The notes under the pieces were generated by a model. The model was not told where the DNA came from. It saw only the letters and a list, made by a program, of their open reading frames with translations, and made no database searches. Position numbers and translations under genes: made by a program. From positions 1 through 26,516 of the forward strand of contig DATJSJ010000128.1 of NCBI GenBank assembly GCA_035504175.1: a stretch of DNA of 26,516 bases, in the 5' to 3' direction. Below, piece after piece: positions 22,922 through 26,516 of this stretch. Each line of letters begins with the position of its first letter. Positions within the stretch are counted from its first letter, which is position 1. The DNA is from DATJSJ01 sp035504175 (GTDB taxonomy: Bacteria > Pseudomonadota > Alphaproteobacteria > Acetobacterales > Acetobacteraceae).

Positions 22922-22956
22922 CGGGGAGGATCTCCTGGGCGGTCGGGCGGGGCGGT

Positions 22957-23865
22957 TCAGTCGATCAGGGCGGGATTGCTCCAGACCTGGGCGCCGTCAT
23001 GCGTCGTCATGGCCTCCAGGCCCGGCGCATCGGCATGAAAGATGAAGCGGCAAGGTTTCTCGTTTTCCAGCCGCCATCCAGCCCGGTGCAGCAGCATCAG
23101 CAGGTCGCCTTCGATGGCGCGCGAGTGCGTGCCGATCACCAACCGGCGCGCCCGCGCCGCGAGAGCATTGAGGGCGGCGCGGCACAACTCGGCCTCACTG
23201 CCCTGGACGTCGATATGCACGAGATCCCAGACGGGGCGCTGGGCCAGGAGTGCGGCCAAGTCAAGAACCTCGACCTCGACGAAATCGGCGAAGCGCCGGC
23301 CGAGATGGTCGGCCGACGCGCCCTCCCGCATCGGCCGCGCGTCCCAGGCGTTGCGCGGATCGGCGACGCGCGGGAAGCGCACCGTGCCTGACGCGACGCC
23401 GACCGCGGCGTGCAGCAGCCGGTGCCGATTCGGCTCCAGCCCGTTATCCAGGAAATGTTGTCGAAGGGAAACGTAGTGCTGCGGATCGGCCTCCACGCCG
23501 AGGAGGAAAGTGTCGGCGATGCCGTTGAGCCGCGCGGCAGCGGCGGCGGCCACCAGCCAGGGCCCCCAGCCGGCGCCGAGTTCCATTGCGGCGAACTGGT
23601 CGCGCGCTTCGGCGACGCTGCGCAGCAGCCCGATCCATTCGATCGCCTCGGCGTGGAAATCCGACGGCAGCGGCGGCGGCAGCACGGTGCCGTCGAGGGA
23701 GTCGAGCCCGTCCCAGAGCGAACTCATCCGCGTGCGGACACCGAGGCGGTCGAGCACGAACCCCGGTTCCGGCGTCGGGTCGAGGCGGAAGTAGCGGGTG
23801 ATCAGCGCCGCGTCCTCCGGCTGGTAGCCGCGGTAGATCTGCAGGGAATCGACCAGCTCGGCCAT
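22957..23865 (-). CDS. FkbM-family methyltransferase
   Basis: A 302-residue SAM-dependent methyltransferase. The N-terminal ~90 residues (MAELVDSLQIYRGYQPEDA...) are a helical region. The catalytic domain then has MELGAGWGPWLVAAAAAA for SAM binding, a GVEADPQHY acidic turn, LHAAVGVASGTVRF, DLVHIDVQGSEAELC (the FkbM hallmark) and IGTHSRAIEG. The family O-methylates sugars or polyketides, often in envelope or capsule pathways. The ATG at 23865 was preferred to a TTG at 23979 because the extension is Pro-rich and looks non-coding; neither has a good Shine-Dalgarno. It lies 165 bases after the encapsulin gene, so read-through from that operon is possible. Confidence 0.84.
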   Translation of the reverse strand: MAELVDSLQIYRGYQPEDAALITRYFRLDPTPEPGFVLDRLGVRTRMSSLWDGLDSLDGTVLPPPLPSDFHAEAIEWIGLLRSVAEARDQFAAMELGAGWGPWLVAAAAAARLNGIADTFLLGVEADPQHYVSLRQHFLDNGLEPNRHRLLHAAVGVASGTVRFPRVADPRNAWDARPMREGASADHLGRRFADFVEVEVLDLAALLAQRPVWDLVHIDVQGSEAELCRAALNALAARARRLVIGTHSRAIEGDLLMLLHRAGWRLENEKPCRFIFHADAPGLEAMTTHDGAQVWSNPALID

Positions 23866-24001
23866 GGTGGGGGGGCTCGCGGTTGCGGGGCCGATCGGCG
23901 GTGGAGGCGAAGCGTGGGGGTCGGGGAATGTCAATCGGGGGAGAGACGGGCGTTCCGGCTCTGGCCGCGCCTCCGGCAATGCATGTCTTTGGGCCAGGTG
24001 G

Positions 24002-24033
24002 ACCGTCCCGTCATGCGGTGAACCGTCCTGTCA
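24002..24033. repeat. Short direct repeat at the encapsulin 3' end
   Basis: ACCGTCCCGTCA and ACCGTCCTGTCA (11 of 12 bases the same) lie 20 bases apart. The second copy includes the encapsulin stop codon. No role is known; it may mark a deletion, insertion or slippage point. Confidence 0.5.
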
Positions 24034-24837
24034 CCCTTGTGCGGGCGAGAGCGCCACGACCGCCTCGGAGGTCAGCAGCCGGAAGGTGAAACTCTCCTGC
24101 AGGTACAGCTCGACGGCGGAACTCGAATGACCGAGGTAGCCGATGGAGATGTCTTGCCCGATCGCCAATTCGAAGTCGCCACCACGCGTTGTCAGCACGA
24201 ATCCGCCTTCGATCGCCGGCGCCCAGACGATCTCCCCCTCGACGAGCCGGTGGATGTGCTGCAGGACCGGGTAGCCTTCCTCGCTGCCGCCGGTGATCGC
24301 CGTGTACGCCTTCTCCCCCAGAACCAGGCTGTACGGGCCATTGACGCCGGCGAGGCGCAGCTGGCTGACCGCCTGCGCCAACAGGGCCGGATAGCCCTCG
24401 ACGGCGGCAGGTAGCGCCATGACCGGATTGCTCGTGTCCTGGCGCATGCCCCGGATCCCGCCCGCTGCGTATCCCTCGAAGACGGAGCGATCCTCGGCGA
24501 AGGCGAGTTTGCGTGCCGCCTCCTTCAGCGGTGCCCAATCCGAATCGCCCGCGCCCCGCTCAACGTCGTCGATCGCCTGACGCGTGAGCTCGAACGCAAC
24601 GCGCAATTCCACGAGCGCCCCGGTCTCCCGCTTCGCCGCCTGAATTCCGTCGCCGGGCGCTTCGATCGGCTGGACATGACCGGTTCCGACCGCCGAGAAA
24701 TCGGCGCCCTTCGGCCCGAACACGTCGACGATGCGTCGCGCCGCCAGGTGGCGCTTGAGGGTGCGCGATGCCTCCTCCTCGATCTGGGCCCAGGCCGCGT
24801 CGGAAATCGGGGCGAGCTCGCGATGGAGATTGTTCAC
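24031..24837 (-). CDS. Family 1 encapsulin shell protein
   Basis: Self-assembles into an icosahedral protein nanocompartment (T=1 for members of this length) with the HK97 phage-capsid fold. The 268-residue protein begins MNNLHRELAPISDAAWAQIE, the N-terminal helix that binds cargo targeting peptides. It then shows ARRIVDVFGPKGADFSAVGTG, the long helix KEAARKLAFAEDRSVFEGY, NGPYSLVLGEKAY of the A-domain, and GQDISIGYLGHSSSAVELYLQESFTFRL near the end. The start is GTG overlapping the peroxidase stop (GTGA), with GGGAGG upstream, so shell and cargo synthesis are coupled. The cargo is the DyP peroxidase encoded just before it. Identification is secure. Confidence 0.96.
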   Translation of the reverse strand: MNNLHRELAPISDAAWAQIEEEASRTLKRHLAARRIVDVFGPKGADFSAVGTGHVQPIEAPGDGIQAAKRETGALVELRVAFELTRQAIDDVERGAGDSDWAPLKEAARKLAFAEDRSVFEGYAAGGIRGMRQDTSNPVMALPAAVEGYPALLAQAVSQLRLAGVNGPYSLVLGEKAYTAITGGSEEGYPVLQHIHRLVEGEIVWAPAIEGGFVLTTRGGDFELAIGQDISIGYLGHSSSAVELYLQESFTFRLLTSEAVVALSPAQG

Positions 24838-25889
24838 GTCCTGCTTCCTCCCTTCAGTGCACCGATGCCGAGCGAGCCGTCGGGCATAGGCCGCGGTGAC
24901 TTCGATTGGCCGTCATCGTGACGCTGGCCGGGGTCGGCGACATTCGACGGGGCCGGCATCTCCGCCGCAACGCTCTCCAGGAAATTTGCGGTCGGCACGA
25001 AGAACAGCGTCCCCGTGATGGCACGGCTGAAGTCCAGCAACCGGTCATAGTTTCCGGGCGGCTTGCCGACGAACATGTTCGTCAGCATCTGCTCGATCCG
25101 CGTCGGGGAACGGGCGTAGCCGATGAAGTAGGTGCCGAACTCCCCCTTGCCGATATCCCCGAACGGCATGTTGTCGCGCACGATCTGCAGCTCCTCGCCG
25201 TCCTCCTCGATCGAGGTCAGCGCGTTGTGCGCGTAGGTCGGTTTCACGGCATCGTCCAGCTCGATGTCGGAGAGTTTTCTCCGGCCGATGATTCGCTCCT
25301 GTTCCTCGACCGGCACCATGTTCCAGCGGGCAAGGTCGTGCAGGTATTTCTGGACGATCACATAGCTGCCGCCGGCGAAGGCGGCATCCTCCTCGCCGAT
25401 GATCGTGGCGTCGACCGCCTCCTGCCCCACGGGATTTTCGGTGCCGTCGACGAAGCCGATCAGATCGCGCTCGTCGAAGTAGCTGAAACCGTGCACTTCG
25501 TCAGCGACGCTGACCGCGCCGCCGAGCCGCGACATGATCTGCGTCGCCAGTTCGAAGCACAGATCCGTCCGCGCCGCGCGGATATGGAACAGCAGGTCGC
25601 CCGGAGTCGCGACCGCATGATGCCGGCCGCGGATCTCGTGGAACGGGTGCAGGTCCTTGGGCCGGGGCGCTCCGAACAGGCGGTCCCAGGCATCGGAGCC
25701 GAAGCCCAGGACGCATGACAGTTTGCCTTCCAGGTCACGGAAACCGACAGCGCGCACGAGCGCGGCGAGATCGCCGCAGAGGTTGCGCACCGCTGCCTCA
25801 CCCTTCGCTCCCCGGTTGATCGTCGTGACCAGAAAGATGGCGGCGCGTGTGAGCCTCGCGACGACCGGCTGCTGCACGGTTGCTGGCAC
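24834..25889 (-). CDS. Encapsulated DyP-type haem peroxidase
   Basis: A 351-residue dye-decolourising peroxidase, using H2O2 to oxidise phenolic and dye-like substrates. Asp148 lies in GFVDG (the GxxDG motif), the proximal haem ligand is His221 in YAHNAL, and the distal Arg238 and Asn240 are in IVRDNMPFGD; the spacing fits the B-type group. The last 15 residues, DGSLGIGALKGGSRT, are an encapsulin targeting peptide, joined by a Pro/Ser-rich linker (about 311-336). The start is GTG 25889, chosen because AAGGAG lies six bases upstream and the family begins here; the frame is open another 161 codons upstream but that part is not peroxidase. First gene of the two-gene operon. Confidence 0.96.
   Translation of the reverse strand: MPATVQQPVVARLTRAAIFLVTTINRGAKGEAAVRNLCGDLAALVRAVGFRDLEGKLSCVLGFGSDAWDRLFGAPRPKDLHPFHEIRGRHHAVATPGDLLFHIRAARTDLCFELATQIMSRLGGAVSVADEVHGFSYFDERDLIGFVDGTENPVGQEAVDATIIGEEDAAFAGGSYVIVQKYLHDLARWNMVPVEEQERIIGRRKLSDIELDDAVKPTYAHNALTSIEEDGEELQIVRDNMPFGDIGKGEFGTYFIGYARSPTRIEQMLTNMFVGKPPGNYDRLLDFSRAITGTLFFVPTANFLESVAAEMPAPSNVADPGQRHDDGQSKSPRPMPDGSLGIGALKGGSRT
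24847..24852 (-). promoter_or_regulatory. Encapsulin ribosome-binding site within cargo coding region
   Basis: GGGAGG lies nine bases before the encapsulin GTG. It is formed by the codons AAG GGA GGA for Lys346, Gly347 and Gly348 of the peroxidase targeting peptide. The same bases thus serve as both protein tail and ribosome-binding site. Confidence 0.75.
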
Positions 25890-25919
25890 GCCTCGCTCCT
25901 TGCCGACCCGGAAGGCCGA

Positions 25920-25948
25920 TTTAGAGCGCCGCGACCGTCGGGTTGCAA
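25920..25948 (-). promoter_or_regulatory. Promoter of the peroxidase-encapsulin operon
   Basis: On the minus strand TTGCAA and TCTAAA are separated by exactly 17 bases. They lie so that transcription would begin about 25 bases before the peroxidase GTG, with AAGGAG in between. Each box matches the sigma-70 consensus at four of six bases. No clear operator palindrome overlaps it apart from the self-complementary TTGCAA. Confidence 0.55.
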
Positions 25949-26017
25949 GCCGGCCAGGCCACCGGACGCGCGGGACGTTCAAGCGAGACCGGAGCCGCGC
26001 CCACACTGGTCGAGCGC

Positions 26018-26497
26018 ATGCCGCCGCTCTGCATCCCCGTGAGCATCGGACGTCGTGCGGATGACCTGCACGGTCTCGAGGGAGCCCGCCTGATCGGGGC
26101 CTTGATCGTGCGCGAGACATCGCTGCTGATCGACGATGCGGAGGCAGCCGGAGCCGCACCCTGCGGCACCGCCGCCCTTTCGGCGCTGATCCTGGCATGC
26201 ACGGCGCACCGGTTCCGCCGCCCTGCGTTGGCGCGACTGCTGGACTTCGAGGAGGCGCGCCTACCTTTCGACGCCGATACCGAGCGGGTCGGCGAGCGGT
26301 TCCGCGCCATCCTGTCCGACGTGCTGCGGCGCCCGGATCTGCCGCGCCAGGCGGACGGTGACGCCGCGGCAAGGAACGTTATGGCGATCGTCAGAGGCAT
26401 GATCGACGCGGCAGGTGCGCATGGCGAGACCGATCAGCGGAAGCTTTCGCTCAGGGTGAAACGGGCCGTCTTCGGCTATCTGGGCGACTCTCCGTAA
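26018..26497 (+). pseudogene. TetR-family C-terminal domain without DNA-binding part
   Basis: The 159-residue frame reads like the ligand-binding half of a TetR/AcrR regulator. It has LIGALIVRETSLLIDDA, a central helix, FRRPALARLLDFEEARLP (the typical P-A-LARLL--EE segment), ERFRAILSDVLRR, and the closing LRVKRAVFGYLG seen at TetR C-termini. No helix-turn-helix is present: an in-frame stop lies at 25922-25924, the other plus-strand frames show none, and the upstream bases are the peroxidase promoter and gene. The ATG at 26018 has only a weak ribosome-binding site; a TTG at 25943 would add 25 unrelated residues. Most likely it is a 5'-truncated regulator. A functional small protein cannot be excluded. 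Confidence 0.55.
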
Positions 26498-26516
26498 AGT
26501 TCCGTGTGCCGGCCTT

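Noticed and set aside
22256..24837. FkbM methyltransferase and HAD phosphatase as part of the nanocompartment operon
   Set aside because: They are on the same strand, but a 165-base gap separates them. Neither carries a targeting peptide, and neither has a known role with DyP or encapsulin.
25890..26372. 161-codon N-terminal extension of the peroxidase frame
   Set aside because: The extension is Arg/Pro-rich without family similarity and runs antisense to the TetR-like frame. A promoter, AAGGAG and GTG mark the true start at 25889.
1..26516. tRNA, tmRNA, CRISPR, riboswitch, insertion sequence or phage genes
   Set aside because: None could be supported. Intergenic gaps are short, with no cloverleaf-like or evenly repeated sequence, and no transposase or integrase product is encoded.

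Overview
The window is a dense, very GC-rich stretch of bacterial chromosome (one coding line, 7501-7560, is 49/60 G+C). It carries mostly housekeeping genes in an alphaproteobacterial order. The run rpoZ, rsh (relA/spoT), acpS, lepB, rnc, era, the run dapA, smpB, and prs lying near rplY, pth and ychF all point to an alphaproteobacterium. The repeat style and the protein flavour suggest Rhodospirillales/Acetobacteraceae; this is inference from gene order and recall, not a database match. No tRNA, rRNA, CRISPR array, insertion sequence or phage gene was seen, and no gene-free stretch exceeds 300 bases.

Layout: 1-1836 (+) holds the 3' part of prs, a beta-class-like glutathione transferase and a histidine phosphatase. 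1925-2512 (-) is a secreted Met/Pro/Gly-rich protein of unknown role. 2805-5226 (+) is rplY, pth, ychF, followed by a second glutathione transferase. 5944-6915 (-) is an agmatinase-family ureohydrolase, with a pair of mirror-image hairpin repeats upstream. 7122-13992 (-) reads, in transcription order, folK, rpoZ, rsh, acpS, a thiopurine-methyltransferase-like gene, lepB, rnc, era. This is the stringent response, fatty-acid carrier activation, protein export and RNA processing block, with many 4-base start/stop overlaps. 14133-15431 (+) is an NYN-domain protein and a family-5-type uracil-DNA glycosylase. 15438-18512 (-) is dapA, smpB, a short-chain dehydrogenase and a sulfite-oxidase-like protein. 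18730-22237 (+) is a soluble lytic transglycosylase, pgpA, a cinA C-domain gene and a secreted DUF2380/DUF3280-like protein. 22256-23865 (-) is a HAD phosphatase and an FkbM-type methyltransferase.

The most interesting part is the right end. 24031-25889 (-) is a two-gene operon for an encapsulin nanocompartment with its cargo, a DyP-type haem peroxidase carrying a C-terminal encapsulin targeting peptide. The operon has a recognisable promoter (25920-25948). The encapsulin start overlaps the peroxidase stop, and the encapsulin Shine-Dalgarno lies inside codons of the targeting peptide. Next to it, divergently, is an open frame (26018-26497) that looks like the ligand-binding half of a TetR regulator with no DNA-binding half. 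Parts of this region are less GC-rich than the housekeeping genes, which fits acquisition by transfer.

The encapsulin/DyP pair is a known kind of system. What may be new here is its local arrangement: the RBS inside the targeting peptide and the headless TetR remnant. I did not find a clearly undescribed multi-gene system.
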